64,000 bases of DNA from Pseudothauera lacus (lineage in GTDB: Bacteria > Pseudomonadota > Gammaproteobacteria > Burkholderiales > Rhodocyclaceae), in assembly GCF_003034845.1 (NCBI RefSeq), contig NZ_PZKC01000002.1:62001-126000 (forward strand), given 5' to 3'. Shown here piece by piece: positions 58,541-64,000 of this stretch. A program made the translations under genes and the position numbers. Position 1 is the stretch's first letter, and every line of letters begins with the position of its first letter. A model generated the notes under the pieces. It saw nothing but the letters and a program-made list of their open reading frames with translations. It had not been told where the DNA came from and ran no database searches.

Positions 58541-58954
58541 ATGTTGCGTACCCTCGACACAAACATCTGCAGCTACATCCTGCGTCGCCACCCTGCGGCC
58601 ATGATCGAACGCTTCGCCAGTCTGGATCCGGGGAGCGTATGGCTGTCAGCGATCGTCGCCGCCGAGCTGCGCTTTGGCGCCGCCAAGCTTGCAGCGCCCC
58701 GTTTTCACGCGGCCGTCGAGGCCTGGCTGGCAGGTTTTGACCTCCGCCCGTGGTCACTGGAGGCAACCCACCATTACGCGCAGACCCGTGCGGCCCTTGA
58801 GCGAGCCGGCAAGCCCATCGGTGGAATGGACCTCATGATCGCAGCCCACGCCATGGCGGAGGACAGCGTGCTCATTACCAACAATGCTCGCGAATTCCTG
58901 CGCGTGCCGGGATTGGCGGTGGAAGAATGGGCAATCGAAACTCCGTTGCCGTGA
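58541..58954 (+). CDS. vapC: VapC-type PIN-domain toxin
   Basis: 137 residues, PIN domain. Acidic residues visible: Asp6 in TLDTNICSYIL, Glu42 in AAELRFGA, Asp97 in IGGMDLMIAAHA, and the TNNAREF block near residue 113. It is a ribonuclease, in many cases cutting initiator tRNA or rRNA; the target here is unknown. It lies 17 bases after the antitoxin stop. Full-length and intact, so it is probably active. Confidence 0.9.
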   Translation: MLRTLDTNICSYILRRHPAAMIERFASLDPGSVWLSAIVAAELRFGAAKLAAPRFHAAVEAWLAGFDLRPWSLEATHHYAQTRAALERAGKPIGGMDLMIAAHAMAEDSVLITNNAREFLRVPGLAVEEWAIETPLP

Positions 58955-59001
58955 GGGTCGCGAGATGAGCATTGTTGTAAGGCGGGAGAGATTGACGCGC
59001 C

Positions 59002-59041
59002 TGATCGGGCAGCCTTGCAGGCAAATGATCGGGCTGCCTTG
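59002..59041. repeat. Direct repeat pair upstream of yefM
   Basis: TGATCGGGCAGCCTTG (59002-59017) and TGATCGGGCTGCCTTG (59026-59041): 16 bases, one mismatch, 24-base period. The second copy overlaps the -35 of the yefM-yoeB promoter. They could be operator sites or a trace of a local duplication. Confidence 0.7.
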
Positions 59042-59067
59042 ACATGACGTACCCGACACGTACGTTG
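59039..59067 (+). promoter_or_regulatory. Promoter and operator candidate of yefM-yoeB
   Basis: TTGACA (59039-59044) followed after 16 bases by TACGTT (59061-59066) as a weak -10. Two ACGTAC half-sites (ACGTACCCGACACGTACGT) lie between and over the -10, which fits the usual YefM autorepression site with its paired short palindromes. Confidence 0.55.
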
Positions 59068-59085
59068 CGCTCAAAGAGGTACGCC

Positions 59086-59328
59086 ATGTCCACACTTTCT
59101 GCCAGCGACGCCCGCGCCAATCTCTACCGTCTCATGGACCAGGCTGCGGAGTCGCATCAGCCCATCCTCATCACCGGAAAGCGCCACAATGCCGTCCTGC
59201 TTTCCGCCGAGGACTGGCAGTCCATCCAGGAAACCCTGTACCTGCTGTCGGTGCCCGGCATGCGCGAGTCCATCCAGGAAGGGCGGGCCGAACCCGTCGA
59301 GTCGTGCGCCAAGGAGCTCGACTGGTGA
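59086..59328 (+). CDS. yefM: YefM/Phd-family antitoxin
   Basis: 80 residues. STLSASDARANLYRLMDQAAESHQPILITGKRHNAVLLSAEDWQSIQETLYLL is the standard Phd/YefM pattern, with the N-terminal DNA-binding part and a toxin-binding tail (SIQEGRAEPVESCAKELDW). The ATG at 59086 is preceded by GAGGT with five bases spacing, so the longer in-frame start at 59044 is not needed. Its stop overlaps the YoeB start by four bases (GTGA). Confidence 0.92.
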   Translation: MSTLSASDARANLYRLMDQAAESHQPILITGKRHNAVLLSAEDWQSIQETLYLLSVPGMRESIQEGRAEPVESCAKELDW

Positions 59329-59588
59329 GCTGGAGCGTCTTCTTCGCCAGGTACGCCCAGAAAGACGCACCCAAACTCGCTGCGGCCGGCCTCAGGGCCA
59401 ATACGCAGGAACTGCTTGCCAGCATCACGGAGAAACCCTTCCAGAATCCGCCGCCGGACGAAAAGCTCGTCGGCGATCTGAAAGGTGTTTACTCCAGGCG
59501 TATCAACATCCGGCACTGCCCGGTTTATGAAGTGCTCACAGCAGAGAACACAGTGAAGGTGCTGCGCATGTGGTCGCACTACGAATAG
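59325..59588 (+). CDS. yoeB: YoeB-family toxin with altered active-site residue
   Basis: 87 residues, RelE/YoeB fold: SWSVFFARYAQKDAPKL, PDEKLVGDLKGVYSRRI, then the NIRHCPVYEV strand and a final RMWSHYE. GTG start overlaps the antitoxin stop by four bases. Compared with E. coli YoeB, Glu46 and the C-terminal His-Tyr pair are kept, but the position of Arg65 is Cys (HC instead of HR). YoeB cuts mRNA in the ribosomal A site; Arg65 is one of the residues tied to that activity. Loss of activity or an altered mechanism is possible. Confidence 0.9.
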   Translation: MSWSVFFARYAQKDAPKLAAAGLRANTQELLASITEKPFQNPPPDEKLVGDLKGVYSRRINIRHCPVYEVLTAENTVKVLRMWSHYE

Positions 59589-59605
59589 GCATGTGCGGCG
59601 ACGGA

Positions 59606-59642
59606 GCCACCGGAGACAAAAATCCGAGATTCCTTCGGTGGC
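59606..59642. repeat. Inverted repeat after yoeB
   Basis: GCCACCG (59606-59612) and CGGTGGC (59636-59642) with a 23-base loop; a further GTGCCG-ACC-CGGCAC hairpin lies at 59684-59698. Both are in the 131-base gap before the small seed-maturation-like gene. No T run, so a terminator role is not supported. Confidence 0.45.
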
Positions 59643-59719
59643 GTGCCGTGACCTGTTTGCCGGGGTTCTCGAAGATTCACTCCGTGCCGACCCGGCACAG
59701 ACCTGAAAGGAGAATCAAG

Positions 59720-59887
59720 ATGGCCAAGTCTACAACATCTGGAGCCTCGACTCCGTCCAACCCGATGACTGCCACCGCTGCTGCGCGCATCCAGAGCGCA
59801 GGTGCCAAAGCCAACGGGGGTGGGGTGTCGAAGGGCAGCTTTGCTGCGCGTGCCCAAAGTGCAGCCGCCAAGTCCGGAAACCGCTAA
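59720..59887 (+). CDS. Small seed-maturation-like (SMP-type) protein, 55 residues
   Basis: 55 residues, low complexity in Ala, Ser, Gly and Lys. It contains AAARIQSAGAKANGG and SKGSFAARAQSAAAKSGN, a repeat-like pattern that I associate with the SMP domain also found in plant late-embryogenesis proteins and in some small bacterial proteins. It is likely unstructured. Start: AAAGGAGAATCAAG then ATG, a strong ribosome site. The ankyrin-repeat gene begins 47 bases downstream. The family label is a memory-based resemblance and should be treated as tentative. Too short for most gene callers, but the ribosome site and motif support it. Confidence 0.7.
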   Translation: MAKSTTSGASTPSNPMTATAAARIQSAGAKANGGGVSKGSFAARAQSAAAKSGNR

Positions 59888-59934
59888 CTTTTTAGGAGCG
59901 GGCGGGGTTAAGAGCCTCGCCCGAGGACGTGCTT

Positions 59935-62178
59935 ATGACCACTACGACTGTTCCCCAGCTTGGGGAGATGTTCCGCGCGCTGATTAATGCTGGCGGTTAT
60001 CGGGGGCTTCTCACCGAGCGTGGCCTTGATAAGGATCTCGATGACCTTGCTGGTGGCAAAGGGCGCCGCGGCACGCTTATTGAGCTCTTTGAGGAGCTTG
60101 AGGACAAATGCAGCAAGGAGGTTGCGCAGGATTGCGGTAACCAGTGGGCTGAGTTGATGCGCCGTGGATGGCTTCAGACACGCGGCATGCTTCAAGGAGT
60201 GGCACTGCAAATCGAGACAAGCCCACTGCCGCCGTCGGATGGTCGTGCGCTTTTCAACAAGCTCTTCGGCGTTCCGTTACTGTCTCTCTTCATCCAGTCA
60301 ACGACCGCCCTTCGAGGAGCTCCGGATTTGTCCGTATGGTTACTGCGCCCGTTCAAGGTGTGGGTCGAATTCGCTGCAAAGCGCCTTTCCGTCACAGAGA
60401 GCACTCTCCTTGAGCGTCTCGAGACAGAGCTGGACGCCGACACCCGTTCCCTAGAGCGCTGGCTCAACGGAGAGCCGATCTCCAAACTGACATGGCCCTA
60501 TGCGCGAAAAGTAAAAGCTCTCCTCGCTAGCGATCCTCATGCTACCGGCGAGGATGTTCCGGAGCCTGAAGTGCATCTGCTGGCCGGGTGGCTACTGCTG
60601 AGCCGCGCTTTTCAGTCCTTGCCCCTCGAGCTTCGCGACGCTGTCCGTCGTGACTTCATGCTGCGCAAGCAGCAGCCGTGGGTATTCGGAGAGTCCATGG
60701 TTGCGTTGGGCAGTGCGAGCATGGCCCCCAAGGGGTGGCCCCGTGCACTCGAAGTGTTGCCCCTGATTGATGAGATACAAAACCTATTTAATGTGCGCCC
60801 GCTTTCCGCTGAGCGCCTTAGAGGGGTTCTGGATCAGTTCGGTCGAGTGCTTGAAAGTGCTCCGATGTCCTTCAAGGTGGCCTACCAGCCGGTCCTTGAC
60901 TGGTTCGCTGCGCGAGCAGCGGCTACGTGTGGAGATGAGCAGGCGGCCCTCGAATTGTATGAAGGCGCTGTGAACGGTGCCTGGTGGCGTGCGGGGAAGA
61001 ACCAGATTCCGATGCTTGAGGAGGCGCTGACCTATGCGGTAGGGGTTGGCGCGAAGGATGCCGCCAATACGTACTGGGACAAGACTTTCATGCTCGGCGT
61101 GAATCGGGGGCCTAAGCCTCCCCTAGATGCTCAGGAGATGCGTCGCATCGCTTTCGCGTTTGAGCTCAAGTTCCATCCCCAGAAGGCCAAACACCGTATC
61201 CCTCCGGAGGCTGAACTGGTCGTGCGCGAGGAGGCATACGCACCTGGCCGCAAAGAGCTCAAGAACCCCAACCAGAAGACCAAGTACGTTGAAGGGTGTA
61301 CCCGCAGAACGCCGTTGATGAACGCCGTTTCGGAAGGGTCCTTGGACGACGTTAAGCAGTTGGTCGCCTCAGGCGGCGATCCAAACGACTTCCTCCCCGA
61401 GTCTGGCGAGGGGCCTCTGAGTTATGCGATGCGTAGAGCCTGCGACCGCCACGATCCGATCATCATGGAGTATCTCCTCAGCCTCGATCTCGCGCCCGAG
61501 ACCGTAAATCGCCGCGCTTCGACCTTGCGCGAAACGCCGCTCAAGATTGCCATCGAGATGGCGGATGCCAAAGCAGTCTCTCGCTTGATCGAGCTCGGGG
61601 CGGACGTTGAAGCGCCCTGCGATACCCTGCCATCAGCACTTTGCTTTGCGATGCACATGCTCTCGTTCAGCCTGCACGGTTTTGGTGAAGAGGAGCAGAG
61701 CGCTTACTTCGAGGGCAAGACTCCGGCCACGAGTTACGATGCCAAGGACGGAGCGGTGCTTGATATTCATTTGGCTGCTCGACGTTATATGCAAAAGCAG
61801 CGACAGGAATCTTCACGCCGTAACCGCGAGATCCGGGATGAAGTTTTTGCAAACCTCCGGCACCCAACTGAAGACTGCCGCAAAGTCATTCAGGCGCTGA
61901 TGGCAGCTGGTGCCGATGCGAACCGCGGTTATCGCGTCGAGCCTCAGCATCTGTCAGTCTGGACCCCGATCTTGTACGCCGCACAGCTGGGTGATCTGGA
62001 GGTGTTCAGAATGCTGGTTGAGCACCCCGGTGAGAATCGTGGTGATCCCAACCTGCCCTTGATGCCGCCAAACAGCCTTGAGCGCTTCGACGCGCTGTGG
62101 GTAGCCATAGATCATGGTCGCCATGCCATCGTTTCTTACCTGATGGAGCGTGAGAAGGGCCTCGCATCGGGCGTGTGA
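59935..62178 (+). CDS. Ankyrin-repeat protein with unknown N-terminal region
   Basis: 747 residues from ATG 59935 (GAGG eight bases before; a GTG at 59929 is a weaker alternative). Residues about 1-450 match no family I know: they contain TTALRGAPDLSVWLLRPFKVW and several helical leucine-rich stretches. Residues about 454-740 hold ankyrin repeats: RTPLMNAVSEGSLDDVKQLV, ETPLKIAIEMADAKAVSRLI and WTPILYAAQLGDLEVFRML. No signal peptide or clear membrane helix, so probably cytosolic. Lower GC than the flanking core. Linked to the small protein just upstream (47-base gap) and to toxin-antitoxin genes, so a role in defence or stress is possible, not shown. Confidence 0.8.
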   Translation: MTTTTVPQLGEMFRALINAGGYRGLLTERGLDKDLDDLAGGKGRRGTLIELFEELEDKCSKEVAQDCGNQWAELMRRGWLQTRGMLQGVALQIETSPLPPSDGRALFNKLFGVPLLSLFIQSTTALRGAPDLSVWLLRPFKVWVEFAAKRLSVTESTLLERLETELDADTRSLERWLNGEPISKLTWPYARKVKALLASDPHATGEDVPEPEVHLLAGWLLLSRAFQSLPLELRDAVRRDFMLRKQQPWVFGESMVALGSASMAPKGWPRALEVLPLIDEIQNLFNVRPLSAERLRGVLDQFGRVLESAPMSFKVAYQPVLDWFAARAAATCGDEQAALELYEGAVNGAWWRAGKNQIPMLEEALTYAVGVGAKDAANTYWDKTFMLGVNRGPKPPLDAQEMRRIAFAFELKFHPQKAKHRIPPEAELVVREEAYAPGRKELKNPNQKTKYVEGCTRRTPLMNAVSEGSLDDVKQLVASGGDPNDFLPESGEGPLSYAMRRACDRHDPIIMEYLLSLDLAPETVNRRASTLRETPLKIAIEMADAKAVSRLIELGADVEAPCDTLPSALCFAMHMLSFSLHGFGEEEQSAYFEGKTPATSYDAKDGAVLDIHLAARRYMQKQRQESSRRNREIRDEVFANLRHPTEDCRKVIQALMAAGADANRGYRVEPQHLSVWTPILYAAQLGDLEVFRMLVEHPGENRGDPNLPLMPPNSLERFDALWVAIDHGRHAIVSYLMEREKGLASGV

Positions 62179-62233
62179 TGGTATTTCTGAAGGAAGCTTT
62201 CGCTCCAGTGTTGGGACACTGAGCCCATGAAAT

Positions 62234-62272
62234 CCGATCCTCAGCGGCAACCCAACTGCCGTCGAGGATCGG
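62234..62272 (+). promoter_or_regulatory. Hairpin masking the ribosome site of the HicA-like gene
   Basis: CCGATCCTC (62234-62242) pairs with GAGGATCGG (62264-62272), and inside them CGGCA pairs with TGCCG. The 3' arm contains the GAGG ribosome site, and the ATG follows after two bases. Such a fold would hinder translation until opened; a temperature or ribosome-dependent switch is possible. Confidence 0.65.
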
Positions 62273-62274
62273 TT

Positions 62275-62508
62275 ATGCGCTACTGCAGCAACAAGGATGT
62301 GAATCAGCTTGTCCGGGAGCTGGTCCAGGCCGGCTGGACCTTCCGGTGCGGACGCCATGGCAAGCTTGTACCCCCATCAGGTTTGGGCTTCATCACGATC
62401 TCTCAGACGCCCAGTGATCATCGGTGTCTGCTGAAGATTCGGCGCGATATCCGCCGTTTGCAGCGGGGCGCAGGGCAGTCGGAACAAGCCAAGATAGTTG
62501 TCGCCTGA
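62275..62508 (+). CDS. HicA-like small protein
   Basis: 77 residues. NKDVNQLVRELVQAGWTFRCGRHGKLVPPSGLGFITISQTPSDHRCLLKIRRDIRRL has the size and layout of HicA mRNA interferases (dsRBD-like fold, GRHGKL containing the catalytic His). There is no adjacent HicB antitoxin, so it may be an orphan or a translation-controlled unit. ATG 62275 is preceded by GAGG inside the hairpin; an in-frame ATG at 62227 is the alternative. Family call is moderate. Confidence 0.6.
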   Translation: MRYCSNKDVNQLVRELVQAGWTFRCGRHGKLVPPSGLGFITISQTPSDHRCLLKIRRDIRRLQRGAGQSEQAKIVVA

Positions 62509-62530
62509 TTCATGCAACCAGACTGCAATA

Positions 62531-62568
62531 GGGGACAGACCACGATTATCAAGGCCGTGGTCTGCCCC
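62531..62568. repeat. REP-like palindrome
   Basis: GGGG-A-CAGACCAC (62531-62543) pairs with GTGGTCTG-CCCC (62557-62568), one bulged A, 13-base loop. The core CAGACCACG/CGTGGTCTG resembles REP elements tied to Y1-type (RAYT) transposases, as far as I recall; no transposase is in the window. It lies in a 266-base gap and marks the right edge of the island. A longer arm to GTGTCCCC (62573-62580) may form an alternative fold. Confidence 0.6.
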
Positions 62569-62774
62569 ACTGGTGTCCCCTGCAGGGGGTAATGGTGCAG
62601 CCATCGCCCGTGGCGGTGGCAAGGAAGCCAGGCGCTTTGACCCGCGCCGGCGGCGAGGCACGCACGGTATAGTGGCGGCGTTGGACGATGGGCTGCGGGT
62701 GACCGATCCATCGTCCGAGCGGGGGCTGCGCAGTCGGCCGCGCGGGTCTCTCAATTCAAACGCTGGAGCTGCCC

Positions 62775-64000
62775 ATGACCTCCGTGACGCGTCCTGCGGA
62801 CCGCCATGACAAGATTCGCGCACTGTTTGACGAGTACATCGAGCTCTACGCCGCGCGCGATGACCGCTTGACCGCGCTGTTCAGCGAAGATTTCAGCGGT
62901 TATACGGGCGGCGGCAGCGTTCTGGTCAAGGATCGCGACGAGTGGGTGAAGATCACCCGGCAGGATTTTGCCGAGGTGCCCGGACGCCTCCGCATCGACA
63001 TGCGCGACATCGCCTTGCAGGACTTGAGCGAGCATGTCGTTGCGGTGACCGCTTTCTTCCACATCCACCTGCCGGTGCCCGAACATGTGCTGTCGCGGGA
63101 GATGGCGCGGCTGGTGTTGATCTTTCGTCTTGAGGGCGAGGCCTGGAAGATTGTCCACAGCGGCATCTCGATTCCCTATCACCTGGTGCAGGATGGCGAG
63201 GTCTATCCGCTTCATGAACTGCAGGAGCGTAACCGGACACTGGAAGCGCTGGTTGAGGAGCGCACCCGGGCGCTGAATGAAAGAGAGGTTTTCTATCGGC
63301 TCCTCACCGAAGACGCCCTGGACGTGCTGTGGCGGGCCGACAGCGAACTGCGCATCACCTACATCAGCCCATCGGACGAGCGCTTTCGCGGCTTCAAGGC
63401 GGAAGAGGTGGTCGGCCATCATGTCTTCGAGCTGTTCAACGAGGAGGGCGTTGCCATCGTGTCGGAAGCCTGGCGCAGGCGCCTGGAGGCTGAGCGGGAA
63501 GGCAGGGACCTTGGTTTTGTCAGCTTTGATGCGCCCCACCTGTGCAAGGACGGCAGCGTGATCTGGGGCGAGGTGTTCTCCAAGGCGGTACGGGACGAGA
63601 GCGGGAAGATTACCGGGTTCCACGGCATCACGCGGGAGATCACCAGGCGCAAGCAGATGCAGGAGCAGATTCAGCAACTGGCGTTCTATGACACGCTGAC
63701 CCACCTTCCCAACCGCCGCTTGCTCAGCGACCGCTTGCTGCATGCGCTGGCCGCCAGCAAGCGCAGCGGGCGCCATGGCGCCCTGATGTTTGTCGATCTG
63801 GATAACTTCAAGCCCTTGAACGACAGATACGGCCACTTTGTCGGGGACCTGCTGCTGATTGAAGTGGCAGATCGCCTGAAGCGCTGTGTTCGCGAAATGG
63901 ACACCGTGGCGCGCTTTGGCGGCGATGAGTTCGTGGTGATGCTGGGTGAACTGGTGAAGGATCACGAAGAGTCCATCGCCCAGGCCGCGGCCGTTGCCGA
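62775..64000 (+). CDS. SnoaL-PAS-GGDEF diguanylate cyclase (3' end outside window)
   Basis: Open from ATG 62775 to the window end, at least 408 residues. Residues 10-135 form an NTF2/SnoaL-like domain (KIRALFDEYIELYAARDD, then AFFHIHLPV and WKIVHSGISIPY). A coiled linker is followed by a PAS domain (about 172-295, EVFYRLLTEDALDVLW) and a GGDEF domain (motif ARFGGDEFVVML, 382-386). The inhibitory site REMD is five residues upstream, so product control is possible. It should make c-di-GMP. The N-terminal SnoaL domain is an unusual sensor for such an enzyme. Confidence 0.92.
   Translation, partial: MTSVTRPADRHDKIRALFDEYIELYAARDDRLTALFSEDFSGYTGGGSVLVKDRDEWVKITRQDFAEVPGRLRIDMRDIALQDLSEHVVAVTAFFHIHLPVPEHVLSREMARLVLIFRLEGEAWKIVHSGISIPYHLVQDGEVYPLHELQERNRTLEALVEERTRALNEREVFYRLLTEDALDVLWRADSELRITYISPSDERFRGFKAEEVVGHHVFELFNEEGVAIVSEAWRRRLEAEREGRDLGFVSFDAPHLCKDGSVIWGEVFSKAVRDESGKITGFHGITREITRRKQMQEQIQQLAFYDTLTHLPNRRLLSDRLLHALAASKRSGRHGALMFVDLDNFKPLNDRYGHFVGDLLLIEVADRLKRCVREMDTVARFGGDEFVVMLGELVKDHEESIAQAAAVA

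Overview
The window is a high-GC betaproteobacterial chromosome segment. Gene content points to the Rhodocyclales (Thauera/Azoarcus-like): the proteobacterial-type gshA next to gshB, a metX-metW pair, an EIIA(Man)-HPr-EI regulatory PTS, a PEP-CTERM protein, several c-di-GMP proteins, and a TorF-type porin beside glnK-amtB. The genus is inferred from this content and not from a marker gene. I saw no rRNA, tRNA, CRISPR array or insertion sequence. No gap between genes exceeds 300 bases; the longest (about 47.65-47.95, 62.5-62.8 and 37.46-37.72 kb) hold the regulatory sites or repeats listed.

Layout. 0-6 kb: the end of a SpoIIE-type phosphatase, a LOG-family hydrolase, a small methyltransferase-like membrane protein and a large PAS-GGDEF-EAL protein. 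6-8.3 kb: metX-metW behind a SAM-II riboswitch and terminator. 8.3-12.5 kb: the regulatory PTS operon, then a PiT phosphate transporter with its DUF47 partner. 12.5-23 kb: BetT, a secreted unknown, the ABC-F protein YbiT, an acetyltransferase, a globin-coupled diguanylate cyclase, TrmA, TrhP, a thioesterase and a DUF5610 protein. 23-32 kb: a solitary adenine methyltransferase, gshA-gshB-apbE, a lipoprotein, a DMT exporter, a LysR regulator facing a DUF2917 gene, and a DsbA-fold isomerase. 32-36 kb: YheS, ThrH, PurU. 36-45 kb: a membrane-anchored LuxR-type regulator facing an unrecognised three-gene envelope operon (beta-barrel, secreted NTF2-like protein, giant periplasmic coiled-coil protein), followed by a PEP-CTERM protein.

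45-48 kb is a nitrogen-control locus. Both glnK-amtB and the downstream porin gene have their own sigma-54 promoter and upstream NtrC-type palindrome. 48-54 kb: UbiK, ComM, a Bcr/CflA exporter, a rhodanese, an orphan LivGF ATPase pair and two tandem paralogous small-lipoprotein genes. 54-58 kb: metH behind an S-adenosylhomocysteine riboswitch. One window therefore carries two different riboswitches that read opposite ends of the methylation cycle (SAM switching metX off, SAH switching metH on).

58.2-62.6 kb is an accessory island with visibly lower GC. It holds VapBC, YefM-YoeB (with an altered toxin residue), a 55-residue seed-maturation-like protein paired with an ankyrin-repeat protein, a HicA-like protein whose ribosome binding site is buried in a hairpin, and a REP-like palindrome. 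The window ends inside a SnoaL-PAS-GGDEF diguanylate cyclase.

The two best candidates for undescribed systems are the 37.5-44.1 kb envelope operon with its membrane LuxR regulator, and the small-protein/ankyrin pair at 59.7-62.2 kb.
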